Positions 17,554 through 25,160 of a stretch of DNA of 50,320 nt are shown here, in pieces; position 1 is the first letter of the stretch, and each line of letters starts with the position of its first letter. A model generated the notes under the pieces. That model worked only from the letters and a program-made list of their open reading frames with translations, was not told the origin of the DNA and searched no databases. Position numbers and translations under genes: made by a program. Source of the DNA: Waterburya agarophytonicola KI4 (GTDB lineage: Bacteria; Cyanobacteriota; Cyanobacteriia; Cyanobacteriales; Xenococcaceae); assembly GCF_020640915.1 (NCBI RefSeq), contig NZ_JADWDC010000034.1:476-50795 (forward strand). The letters are read 5' to 3'.

Positions 17554-18360
17554 TTAGTCAGAAGCACTCCCAGTAGAACCAGGAGGCGTGTAACTTAGGC
17601 AGGAGTTAGAAGGGTTAAAGCCAAACTGAAAGGCTGCCCGTTTAATAGCGGTTAGATTTGGGTCGCCTCCTGAATGTTTCTCAAGTCCTAAATTCATAAA
17701 TCTGCTCATGTCATTGGCTACCGTCTCAGCAGGGGAGGAGTAGACAGATCCAAGAATTTCACCCGAATAGCAATCAAGCATCAGGCTTTTGTGTACTGAG
17801 TTTTCAAATTCAAAGCCCAAAGTAGAGACAGCATGATCGGCTACCTCTCTGGCTACAATGTAGGCGGATAAGATATTAGTACCAGTGATGGCTTGAGTGG
17901 CGTAATGGTCGTTATAGCCCTGATCGTTGATCTTTTTAGGAGTAAGGAAAATTTCATCAGAATGGGGGCAGTAGCCAGAGTACAAGATACGCATTTCATA
18001 CTCGCCACATTTGGGTGTGCGCTCGCCATTGGGATTAGCAATTAGAAAGTCAATCTCTGGCACTGGTACGCGGTCATAACCTTTGAGGCTGCCGTCATAG
18101 CTCAGGATGCTATTGAACTGCGCCACCATTGTTTTGTACGATTTTTTTGTGGGCTTGATATTTCCTGGCTGGTTTTCTCCTGCGATCGCTGGGGGAGTGT
18201 GCAGAACAAGGTATAAAGCTGATGTAGCAATAGCCAATAACTTTGGTTGCTTTTTCTCTCTGGCTTTTTGCTTTGCAGACTTGCGACTGGAATTTGTGGC
18301 ACAGCGATCTGTCTCGCCAAAGGGCATTTTTCTAGCCCTGGCGAAGTGTATAGTCTTCAT
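17554..18360 (-). CDS. Catalytically dead homologue of neutral zinc metallopeptidase (YpfJ/PF04228-like)
   Basis: This 268-residue protein has a basic N-terminus and one hydrophobic segment (LLAIATSALYLVLHTPPAIA, residues 41-60) that is a signal anchor or signal peptide. The rest follows the order of motifs in PF04228 metallopeptidases: GYCPHSDEIFLTP (about 129-141; family pattern CPxDxxIYLD), YIVAREVADHAV (167-178; family HEVGHHVQ), MLDCYSGEILGSVY (194-207; family ELQADCxAG) and a C-terminal QFGFNPSNSC (family GFxSGDxxxC). The zinc ligands are replaced: HExxH reads REVAD (R171, D175) and the downstream glutamate is S192. The fold is therefore probably kept while peptidase activity is lost. 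It is the first gene of the ATPase cluster. Confidence 0.65.
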   Translation of the reverse strand: MKTIHFARARKMPFGETDRCATNSSRKSAKQKAREKKQPKLLAIATSALYLVLHTPPAIAGENQPGNIKPTKKSYKTMVAQFNSILSYDGSLKGYDRVPVPEIDFLIANPNGERTPKCGEYEMRILYSGYCPHSDEIFLTPKKINDQGYNDHYATQAITGTNILSAYIVAREVADHAVSTLGFEFENSVHKSLMLDCYSGEILGSVYSSPAETVANDMSRFMNLGLEKHSGGDPNLTAIKRAAFQFGFNPSNSCLSYTPPGSTGSASD

Positions 18361-18492
18361 AGGTATTGTTGGTGAGTTAGTGTTTGATTTTCCTGCGGTT
18401 TAGAAGTTCAAAACGGCAGAGGAAGAAAGTCTCCATCATTTGACTGAAGATGAAGACTCATTTGTTGTTGATGATGATGAAGCGAGAAGTTG

Positions 18493-18705
18493 TTAACTCG
18501 CCTCTCTGAATTTGGGTAGACGTTCCGCGATCGCCAACTCAACCCATTTTTCGGAAGTCATTCTGGGGTTAATTCGATGTATCTTCTCAACTTGACTTCG
18601 GGTGAGTTGAATCTGAAGACAACATTTAGGATTAAGATCGCAGCAGTAACTTCTCGTTTTCGGCTTGCTACAGAGTGGAATATTCTGTGGTAAAAGAGAT
18701 ATCAT
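18493..18705 (-). CDS. Small hypothetical protein with CC motif
   Basis: I prefer ATG 18705 (MISLLPQNIPLCSKPKTRSY), which has GAAGG about ten bases upstream; an in-frame ATG at 18768 would put the start inside a large inverted repeat. The 70-residue product has four cysteines (LCS, YCCDLNPKCCLQI region) and a C-terminal helix pair (SQVEKIHRINPRMTSEKWVE, then LAIAERLPKF) that resembles a small DNA-binding or RHH-like domain. No family is recognised. It is transcribed toward the pseudo-peptidase gene, 132 bp away. Its upstream region contains the palindrome at 18747-18817, a likely regulatory site. Confidence 0.45.
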   Translation of the reverse strand: MISLLPQNIPLCSKPKTRSYCCDLNPKCCLQIQLTRSQVEKIHRINPRMTSEKWVELAIAERLPKFREAS

Positions 18706-18746
18706 GGTTACGAATGCCTTCTTTTGAAGGTAGCTAATTTGAATAT

Positions 18747-18817
18747 CTGGGAAACGTGGTGCATACATTCGTTATGCCGTGCTAGAGCTGTGAATGTATG
18801 CGGTAAGTGTTTCCCAG
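18747..18817. repeat. Large interrupted inverted repeat upstream of a small gene
   Basis: The left arm has CTGGGAAAC (18748-18756) and GCATACATTC (18761-18770). The right arm has GAATGTATGC (18792-18801) and GTTTCCCAG (18809-18817). Both blocks pair perfectly around a 21-nt centre, with a short unpaired bulge between the blocks. It sits in the 337-bp gene-free stretch 18706-19042, of which the remainder shows nothing clear. Possible roles are an operator, an RNA-leader structure or a recombination site. Confidence 0.6.
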
Positions 18818-19042
18818 GTTAGGTTGTCGTTATCGCGGAGAAAGTAATTAACCGACCGAGTACCTGGACACTACTCAGAGTTATTTGCTTCTTTGCGTAA
18901 CCACATTGCTAGTATCCCACTCAAAATCTGAGCTTTTGAAGATGTCCGTTTATCCTCTGAAGAGAAATATAGGGCAAAGCCATATACTGAGGAAAAAACA
19001 GATTTATTGAGGATTGTAACGAGGTAATTCCGACTCTAGAAG

Positions 19043-19735
19043 TTAGTCAGGGAAGAAATTATATTTTTGTTTTTTCCTGCCTTTATTAGTTTCTCTTTTC
19101 CCCTTTGCATTTACTTTTTTGATGAAGTAATCTCTAAAGATATAGGGAAACCTAATCAGTTCATCATAACTCATAGCATTTTCATAGTTGCTATTTGGAT
19201 CTTTAGCTATTTTACCAGGTGCTACATTCAAGAATTTGGCACTATTGAGTCGATTAACCTCGTCATACCAAGCTTTACACTTATGTATCTTTACTACATC
19301 GTATTCTTCTTGTTGGTATAACCTAGCAACTTGTCCTTGAGCGATTTTGGTTTTAATCGTATACGATTCGCCGTCTTTACCGTGTCGCTGATGAATAGCT
19401 TGATGAATCATTTCGTGAAGGAGATAGTCGCTGAATGCAGCTTTATCTTTGATTCTTCGCCTATAGTCTCCTACTGAGATAGCTTTACCATCGATAGTTC
19501 TCAACCACATAAGAGTTGAAAATGTTATTATGTTGCGGGTGAAGTCGTAGTTTGCTGAATGCCCTGCTGGTGGACAACCCCAATGGATTGCTCCTGGTTC
19601 GAGCTTTCCATCAAAGTAGTTTTCGTTATGACTCTCCCATAATTCGTAAGCCCAGCGACCGTAACCTGGATCGGTGATGTCTGAGGCAGCCTTAAGAGTC
19701 TCAAGAATAGATGAGGAAGATTTGTTTTTGTTCAT
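19043..19735 (-). CDS. SprT-like zinc metalloprotease
   Basis: This 230-residue protein starts at ATG 19735. After a short N-terminal extension it has the SprT-like opening ELWESHNENYFDGKLEPG (31-48) and a beta-hairpin (NIITFSTLMWLRT). The catalytic HExxH is LLHEMIHQAIHQRHG (H107, E108, H111) with a third histidine candidate at H115. The C-terminal part is basic (KGKRETNKGRKKQKYNF). Related proteins (SprT, Spartan) cleave DNA-protein crosslinks in eukaryotes; on a conjugative plasmid a role in relaxase-DNA or other protein-DNA processing is conceivable but unproven. A perfect 20-bp palindrome lies 8 bp upstream of the start. Confidence 0.82.
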   Translation of the reverse strand: MNKNKSSSSILETLKAASDITDPGYGRWAYELWESHNENYFDGKLEPGAIHWGCPPAGHSANYDFTRNIITFSTLMWLRTIDGKAISVGDYRRRIKDKAAFSDYLLHEMIHQAIHQRHGKDGESYTIKTKIAQGQVARLYQQEEYDVVKIHKCKAWYDEVNRLNSAKFLNVAPGKIAKDPNSNYENAMSYDELIRFPYIFRDYFIKKVNAKGKRETNKGRKKQKYNFFPD

Positions 19736-19742
19736 TGGTTAA

Positions 19743-19762
19743 TAGTCCATAGCTATGGACTA
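19743..19762. promoter_or_regulatory. Perfect 20-bp palindrome at the SprT-like gene start
   Basis: The sequence TAGTCCATAG followed by CTATGGACTA is a perfect palindrome without spacer. It ends 8 bp upstream of the ATG at 19735, where it overlaps the expected ribosome-binding or promoter zone of that gene. Its symmetry and position fit an operator for a homodimeric repressor. Confidence 0.6.
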
Positions 19763-19925
19763 CAATAAAATGAACAATACAATATTTTAGTCTCACTATC
19801 TATATCTCTTAACTTTTAAGGGAAATATAGCAAGCGGTCGCTTTAGCCTGTCCAGCTATTAAGCGTCTTTGATGAGATTGTAAGTTTGTCGTGTCAAAAT
19901 GAGCCTCTATAAGAGGAAAACCCCT

Positions 19926-20735
19926 ATGAGTAGCGATCGCTATAACTCTTCTCAATTTCAAGATACCAACAACCCTGGACAGCGTTTTGGTTTCGGCAAT
20001 AGTAGATCGTCATCCAAAACCTCTAATTTGAGTTCAGTAATCGATCATCTCATAAAACAAGATACTGAAAATACATCAGCATATCAGAACCCTAGAGTAT
20101 CTAGCACTGATGATGTTTCTATAAAAATGTCGCTGTCGTATCCTACAGCCTCTTTATACGAAAGAGGTTGTAGTGAAATGTTATTCGATCCAGATAGAGC
20201 TGAGAAGCTAATTGAGGAGTACGTAGACAGAATCTTGAATTACTATCCAACGGGGGAATATATGCCCTCTTCAGATCCAAACTCATATTTCATCCTCAAG
20301 GAGATGAGGAAAGATAAAAGAGTTAGTCAGGAAATGCGTAGGGAGATAGTAAAACGTTTAGCGACTGCCAAGGTTAATCTTTCACGAAGAGATGAAGACA
20401 GTCCAGTATTCAATAGGATAGGTGCTGCTGTGATGGGGCTGAAAGGTCAGGATAGTAGAGAGGAAATTAGGAAAATGTTTTTCGATATATTCGATGACCT
20501 TAACTATCCTGCCTTAGTAGTCGTTTTAAACACTACATTTTTCAATTCTTGTAGAGAAGCTATTTCCTTGATGGAAAGAGTTCTCGACTCTACCTGTGAT
20601 TCAGCATTGGTTTTATTATGTTCTGGTAGTTTGAGATTTCTTTATGCACGCTATAGTCCTGAGAAAATATCATCTTTGGATGGAATAGAGAAAAAAATAG
20701 ATCCAACTACTGATTCTCCAATTGATAAGGGTTAG
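19926..20735 (+). CDS. Hypothetical helical protein
   Basis: The start chosen is ATG 19926, which has AGAGGA about nine bases upstream; an in-frame ATG at 19899 is possible. The 269-residue product has a low-complexity Ser/Asn-rich first 60 residues (PGQRFGFGNSRSSSKTSNLS) and then an all-helical domain. The latter includes DRAEKLIEEYVDRILNYYP and a ...SREEIRKMFFDIFDDLNYP segment. No catalytic motif or named family is recognised. It stands alone on the plus strand between divergent SprT-like and convergent hypothetical genes. A HIP1 octamer lies at its start (19933-19940). Confidence 0.6.
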   Translation: MSSDRYNSSQFQDTNNPGQRFGFGNSRSSSKTSNLSSVIDHLIKQDTENTSAYQNPRVSSTDDVSIKMSLSYPTASLYERGCSEMLFDPDRAEKLIEEYVDRILNYYPTGEYMPSSDPNSYFILKEMRKDKRVSQEMRREIVKRLATAKVNLSRRDEDSPVFNRIGAAVMGLKGQDSREEIRKMFFDIFDDLNYPALVVVLNTTFFNSCREAISLMERVLDSTCDSALVLLCSGSLRFLYARYSPEKISSLDGIEKKIDPTTDSPIDKG

Positions 20736-20743
20736 TAACTCGT

Positions 20744-20774
20744 TAAGCTAAGAATATTTATTGTTCTTAGCTTA
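20744..20774. terminator. Bidirectional terminator between convergent genes
   Basis: The arms TAAGCTAAGAA (20744-20754) and TTCTTAGCTTA (20764-20774) pair perfectly around TATTTATTG. It lies between the stop at 20735 and the convergent stop at 20783. The stem is AT-rich and the flanking T tracts are short, so termination is likely but not certain. Confidence 0.6.
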
Positions 20775-20782
20775 CTAAGAAG

Positions 20783-21760
20783 CTAATTTAGTATTTGTGG
20801 AACTTGCGAATCTAGCTCTTTTATGATCTGCTGTATTTTAGGGTGAGTCCTAAAACTTTCAGAGCCAAGACATTGGCGTATGAGAAGATGAACATCTTCA
20901 ACTTTATTTGTCATCAGCCCGTATGATCTATCTTCGTAATCGTCAGAGAAAAGTGCGTTTCGAGAGTCATTAATAATGCTCATCGAATATGGTATTGAAC
21001 AATCATGAGGATTTACATATCCTCCAACGTTTTTGAGTGAGCTAAAAATACTATTGCTCCAGCGAATTAATATATGTCCTTCATAGCCAGTAAGAGAGCA
21101 GTTGATTGCAAATTTTATAGCCTCGGTATAGATCTCGTAGTATGTATTTTCAAGTTCTTCGATTGAGCCTTGTCGCCAGTCTTCTGATTGTTTTCTTAGC
21201 TTGCGATCGCTCCAAATGCAGGGAAGCATAAGAATGATACGTTCGTACTTTATCAACTTATTGCGGAATTGATTGATCCACAGAATCATTGATGGATCAT
21301 TGAAGAGAATAGTATGCTTATACTCAGAGTCAATTTTTTGGTGACAGCTCAAAAGGTTTTTCACACATACATCTGGGGTTCTTAATTGCACTTTCAAAAA
21401 CTCTTTTCTTAGGCTCTCTCTCAGAATTACAGCAGTAGGAACTAGAGGGCTGTAGATTTTATACGCTATCAAATAAATAAAACGTATAGTTCCCAGTTTT
21501 GGTGCTTGAGATGATTCCCCAGAAATAAATCGAAGAGCGTCTACTACTTCCTGCTTTTTGGGAAGAGGTACATTAAATTTAAGCCTACTATTTTTCCGTC
21601 CAATTTTGAGTGAATCATAATCACCTTCATACGTTTTCCACTGTCGATCCGTGATGAGTATTTCTTTATCGTCAAGCTGTCCCCCATCTCTCAAAAATGC
21701 GATGAGGTCTTCCGATTGCCAGGGATCTACGCCCTGAATGATGGTTCTGTTGTCATACAT
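20783..21760 (-). CDS. Hypothetical protein of 325 residues
   Basis: The product begins MYDNRTIIQGVDPWQSEDLI and appears soluble, mixed alpha/beta in the first 60 residues and mostly helical afterwards. Segments such as RFIYLIAYKIYSPLVPTAVI and ERIILMLPCIWSDRKLRKQS are hydrophobic but interrupted by charges, so they need not be membrane helices. I do not recognise the family, and no catalytic signature is visible. It ends tail-to-tail with the preceding gene across a terminator. It lies 183 bp downstream of the MobF relaxase on the same strand, and could be read from the same transcript. Confidence 0.6.
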   Translation of the reverse strand: MYDNRTIIQGVDPWQSEDLIAFLRDGGQLDDKEILITDRQWKTYEGDYDSLKIGRKNSRLKFNVPLPKKQEVVDALRFISGESSQAPKLGTIRFIYLIAYKIYSPLVPTAVILRESLRKEFLKVQLRTPDVCVKNLLSCHQKIDSEYKHTILFNDPSMILWINQFRNKLIKYERIILMLPCIWSDRKLRKQSEDWRQGSIEELENTYYEIYTEAIKFAINCSLTGYEGHILIRWSNSIFSSLKNVGGYVNPHDCSIPYSMSIINDSRNALFSDDYEDRSYGLMTNKVEDVHLLIRQCLGSESFRTHPKIQQIIKELDSQVPQILN

Positions 21761-21943
21761 GACACATAGTAGAGAAAGTGGCTAATATAGTATGCTTAGT
21801 GTCATTGTATATGGCAAAGCTCGTTCGCGATCGAGTAGTTATCAAACTAATTCCCTATTAATTCCCCGACATTAGAGTTCTAGTGAATTCCTAGACACTT
21901 GACTAGAATTTTGCCGAAAGGGAGAAAATCACCTACTGTGGTG

Positions 21944-23725
21944 TTATCTGCCCAATCCCCCAAAGCTTCGCACTTTTTCAATCCTCTGCTGGCTGCGCTC
22001 TTTCCTCTGGTTGGCTTTGAGTTCCTTCTCTTTGGCTTCTTTTTCCTTCTCCTTGAGAACCTTATCTCGGTCTTGCCGTATCAGGATATTTGCCATGTGC
22101 TGACTGATTCGCTTCTCCTTCAGGGCTTCTCTAACAATATAGGGAGTAGAGGCACGCTTTTCCGCCATCTTCATCAGGCGGTTTTTCTGAGCCTTACTAA
22201 TCAGGTGCAGGGCATGGTAAACCTCCAGCTTGAACTCCTTACCCTCATAAGGCGACTTGGCTTTACAAGCAAGATACTGAACCCGTCCAATTCTGCCCAT
22301 TAGAAACAGCCCTAAAGCCCTGCGCTCGAACTTCTCGGCTCGTTTATCAGCTCCAGCACGTCGTTGGTTCAGGACATCTATCCTGTTTCCCTGCTGCCAG
22401 TGTATCAATACCCTGGCAGCGTGGGCGGTCTTCTCCGTCATGGTCAGGGAGCTTTCAGGTAGGGTATAGGCTTCATGCCTGAGACTGTGGCGATCGCTCG
22501 ACCCATATTTGCCACCGCCTTTTCTAGTGTTGGTGTACTTGGATACGAATCTATCGGCGTACTCTTTTGCTTTTGCCGATGAGAGCTTAGATCCACCAAC
22601 GGTAACACTTGCTGTCATTACCTGATGAAAAGTTACATCTTCTTTTTCTCTCAGACTGCGTGCCATTGCTGCATGGTGCTTGATGTCTTGAGCCTTCTTC
22701 TGTCTCTCTTCGAGCTTACTCTTAAGGTCAATTACCTTTGAGGGCTTCTTAACGAGTGCTGGACATATTTTGGAGAGCTTAAACCCGTGTTTTCTACCTT
22801 TTTCTTCCCAGTCCTCCTGAACTGGGGACATATCAACAAATTTTTGTTTTTTCTTGCGAGTCTTTAATACTGCTGACTGAACCTGCGCCCCTGTCATTTC
22901 AGGGTTCTTTTCGAGTTCAGCTTCTACCTGCTGACTCCTTTTGGACAGCTCACGACAAAGACCAGGAGGAACGCCATGTATCCCGAAGGATTTCCCTTTT
23001 TCTTCCTTAAAAGGAATATCAAAGGTTTTGAGCTTAAGCTTTCCAGTTTCTAGTTCATGACGCAGGGTGTTGAGGTAGATCATGCCTACGGTGTACCTCA
23101 TTTTGAAGAACTCCCGTGTATCTAAAGAGCCTTTAATACTGGGGTCGTCTAAGCCAATAGCCCCCGACATTAGCAGCAGATGACGGTGGCATTGTGGGTC
23201 AAGCTCACGGGATAGGTGATGCTGGAAACAGGCGAATATTGGGGCTGCCTTACGGTAGGTGTAGACTTCTTTGCCCTGCTCGTCGTAGGTCTTTTTGCGG
23301 ATCTGGCAAAAGTCGCTGATGTAGTCCATAGCTGCCTGTTGCGCTACATCTCGGCATCTCTCAATTTCGTTACTGACCTCGCCATTATTGGCGAGATGGT
23401 CTAAAACGCTTAGGCTTTTTGGATCGGATAAACAGAAGTCAAAGCCACTGAGTTTTTTGTAGGCTTTGGGCTGCCCCGTCAATCTATCTTTATAGATTCG
23501 CTCGGTATCGCCTCCCAGCTTAAGTCTTTCTGTGCCATCTGGACTCTTTCCGTCCAGCAAGTTTTCCAGCCGATAGTCCTTATGTTCTATGGAGTCATTT
23601 TCAACTCCAAAATGTTCTGTACCAGAACCAGCGAACCATCCCTGTTCGCCTAGCTCCTCATTATAATAATGGTTGAGATAGTAACGACCGCGCTCACCGC
23701 TAATTTTGGCAACAGAACAGACCAT
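21944..23725 (-). CDS. MobF-family (TrwC/TraI-type) relaxase without helicase domain
   Basis: This 593-residue protein starts MVCSVAKISGERGRYYLNHY. The N-terminal relaxase domain (1-290) contains candidate catalytic tyrosines Y15/Y16 and Y20/Y21, the GEQGWFAGSGTEHFG region found after them in MobF relaxases, a GFDFCLSDPKS strand (94-104), and the three-histidine metal site FQHHLSRELDPQCHRHLL (H169/H170, H180, H182). After residue 300 the protein becomes lysine-rich and coiled (KEKEKEAKEKELKANQRKE), with no Walker motifs, so the helicase of TraI/TrwC is missing. A hairpin-rich region directly upstream is the likely oriT. This is the second relaxase in the window and belongs to a different family from the one at 11056. 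Confidence 0.87.
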   Translation of the reverse strand: MVCSVAKISGERGRYYLNHYYNEELGEQGWFAGSGTEHFGVENDSIEHKDYRLENLLDGKSPDGTERLKLGGDTERIYKDRLTGQPKAYKKLSGFDFCLSDPKSLSVLDHLANNGEVSNEIERCRDVAQQAAMDYISDFCQIRKKTYDEQGKEVYTYRKAAPIFACFQHHLSRELDPQCHRHLLLMSGAIGLDDPSIKGSLDTREFFKMRYTVGMIYLNTLRHELETGKLKLKTFDIPFKEEKGKSFGIHGVPPGLCRELSKRSQQVEAELEKNPEMTGAQVQSAVLKTRKKKQKFVDMSPVQEDWEEKGRKHGFKLSKICPALVKKPSKVIDLKSKLEERQKKAQDIKHHAAMARSLREKEDVTFHQVMTASVTVGGSKLSSAKAKEYADRFVSKYTNTRKGGGKYGSSDRHSLRHEAYTLPESSLTMTEKTAHAARVLIHWQQGNRIDVLNQRRAGADKRAEKFERRALGLFLMGRIGRVQYLACKAKSPYEGKEFKLEVYHALHLISKAQKNRLMKMAEKRASTPYIVREALKEKRISQHMANILIRQDRDKVLKEKEKEAKEKELKANQRKERSQQRIEKVRSFGGLGR

Positions 23726-24318
23726 TTTCTTTTAAGAGCTTCTTTTTCCCGTGCATGGCTGATGAACAATGCTACAGCGCGATATACGGTGATTTGGGGG
23801 GTGTTTTTCCTGATTATATCACCTTGGTGAATATGTGTGATTTCTTTCGACACACCACCGTAGGAGGGATGTCGAAAGAAATCGACCGTGTGAGAAAATT
23901 CTAGGATTTTCGAGGACAGTGAGAGTAAAAGGCTTTCAGCCTTTTTCAGAAGCATTACCCGAAAGGTTAGAGCGTAGCGTCTTTCGGGTAATAAGGGGCG
24001 CAGAGGGAAAAGCTTTCGGGCTTTTTCGCCTCTGCGATCGGAGGGCGTGCATGGGGGGTATGCAGCCTATGCGCGTGTACTACAGAAATGCGTGCATGGC
24101 TGTAGTGCTACAACCCGCCCCGCAGGGAAAAAAAGAGCTTTCCCCTGGCTGTGACCTCCCCCCGCCCACCCTAAAAAGTGGGCTTAGTAGGGGAGCAGAC
24201 TGGGGAAAGCTCGCGGGGGTTGTCCATAGTTTTTTGCATAGTCGAGTAAAGCGAAGCGATCGACTGTGTGAAAAGCTGTGGGCAACTCACGCTCCACAAT
24301 AAACGATAGGAGATGAAT
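23726..24318. other. Candidate oriT region B, rich in inverted repeats
   Basis: No convincing gene is seen in this stretch upstream of the MobF relaxase. It contains at least four strong inverted repeats. They are GATTTCTTTCGACA (23839-23852) with 23870-23883; ATTACCCGAAAG (23954-23965) with 23981-23992; GCAGAGG (24000-24006) with 24029-24035; and GAGCTTTCCCC (24135-24145) with 24202-24212, nesting GCCCAC/GTGGGC. The nonamer CGTGCATGG occurs at 23750, 24046 and 24091. ATCGACYGTGTGA occurs near 23881 and 24258. Such clustered inverted and direct repeats are expected of a transfer origin; the nick site is not identified. Confidence 0.5.
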
Positions 24319-24723
24319 ATGAGTTTAGAAGAGGATCTTAGGCAGTTTATGGGAACGACGGGGTACTTTCGACCGCAGCCGTTACTTTTTCCTAAGTTCC
24401 TGTTGACCGACGGGGCGCGGTACGTGGCTGAAAAGGCGGAAGCGTTTTGGTTGTTCGATGCGATCGCCAGTCTTCAGCTACATCCGAAGATTAAAAACCA
24501 TAGAGAGCTAAAAGATTTGCAGTTTTGGAGGCTAGAAGTGGCAGAGAATAAGTCTGCGATGTTGTCGGTGGAATGGGACGAGGATCGGGTGGTTTACACC
24601 CAGGGAATAGGACACACCACGTTTCCACTTAAGAGCCTGCTGCTGTACGTAGCCCCGACAGTGATTGAGGTGGAGAAGAAGGATCGAATTGTAAAGGTCT
24701 GCTATCTACCGTCGGAGCATTAA
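24319..24723 (+). CDS. DUF6876-like protein, first of a tandem pair
   Basis: The start chosen is ATG 24319, because AGGAG (24308-24312) then lies six bases upstream; the ATG at 24313 has no room for it. The 134-residue product carries the pattern I associate with DUF6876: FMGTTGYFRPQPLLFPKFLL, TDGARYVAEKAEAFWLFDAI and TTFPLKSLLLYVAP. Function is unknown; these genes are frequent on plasmids and in mobile DNA. A close paralogue follows after a short gap, which implies tandem duplication. Its promoter would lie in the inverted-repeat region to the left, so it may be expressed early after transfer (inference). Confidence 0.65.
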   Translation: MSLEEDLRQFMGTTGYFRPQPLLFPKFLLTDGARYVAEKAEAFWLFDAIASLQLHPKIKNHRELKDLQFWRLEVAENKSAMLSVEWDEDRVVYTQGIGHTTFPLKSLLLYVAPTVIEVEKKDRIVKVCYLPSEH

Positions 24724-24740
24724 TTGAGGGAGTGATGACA

Positions 24741-25130
24741 ATGATTGATTTAGAAGAGCTTCTTAAAACGGTGGGCTTCTTTCGACCACAACCGCACCTT
24801 TTTCCTAAGTTTGTGATGAGCAATCGAGCCAGGTTCATAGCTATTGATCAAGATATGTTTTGGGTATTTGAAGCGATCGCAAGCCACCAGCTACATCCAA
24901 AGATCTGGAGAAATCCGAAGCTGAAAAAGTTTCAGATTTGGGATTTTGATATAGCTGAAGATGAGTCCGCAGTGCTGGAAGTAAGATCGCACGATGATGA
25001 GGAGGCAGTATGTACACAGAGATTCGAGTGGGTCAGTTTTCCGTTTAAGAGCATCCGATTCCTCGTTGTAGAATTTCGGTGCGTAACTGAAAAAAACTGT
25101 AAGGTTTTTCAGTACTGCGACCTGCCGTAA
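24741..25130 (+). CDS. DUF6876-like protein, second of a tandem pair
   Basis: This gene is paralogous to the preceding one: it repeats FFRPQPHLFPKF, RARFIAIDQDMFWVFEAIAS, HQLHPKI and VSFPFKSIRFLV in the same order. ATG 24741 is preferred since GAGGGA lies nine bases upstream and the N-terminus (MIDLEELL) then aligns with MSLEEDL of the paralogue. An upstream GTG and another ATG are also in frame. The pair differs most at the C-terminus. Function is unknown; co-transcription with both neighbours is likely because gaps are short. Confidence 0.65.
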   Translation: MIDLEELLKTVGFFRPQPHLFPKFVMSNRARFIAIDQDMFWVFEAIASHQLHPKIWRNPKLKKFQIWDFDIAEDESAVLEVRSHDDEEAVCTQRFEWVSFPFKSIRFLVVEFRCVTEKNCKVFQYCDLP

Positions 25131-25160
25131 TGGCACAGTTAAGAATAAGGAGAGAAACGA

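Noticed and set aside
18401-18474. Short plus-strand acidic frame (TAEEESLHHLTEDEDSFVV) without a start codon
   Set aside because: It is only about 30 codons long, directly after an in-frame stop, with no start or upstream gene; it may be a gene fragment, but support is too thin.
18747-18817. Integron attC site
   Set aside because: The outer ends do not show the GTTRRRY / RYYYAAC core sites, and there is no integron integrase nearby.
23919-24302. Plus-strand open frame of 127 codons in the putative oriT B
   Set aside because: It runs through several strong inverted repeats and has a translation with atypical composition; a structural DNA role is more likely.
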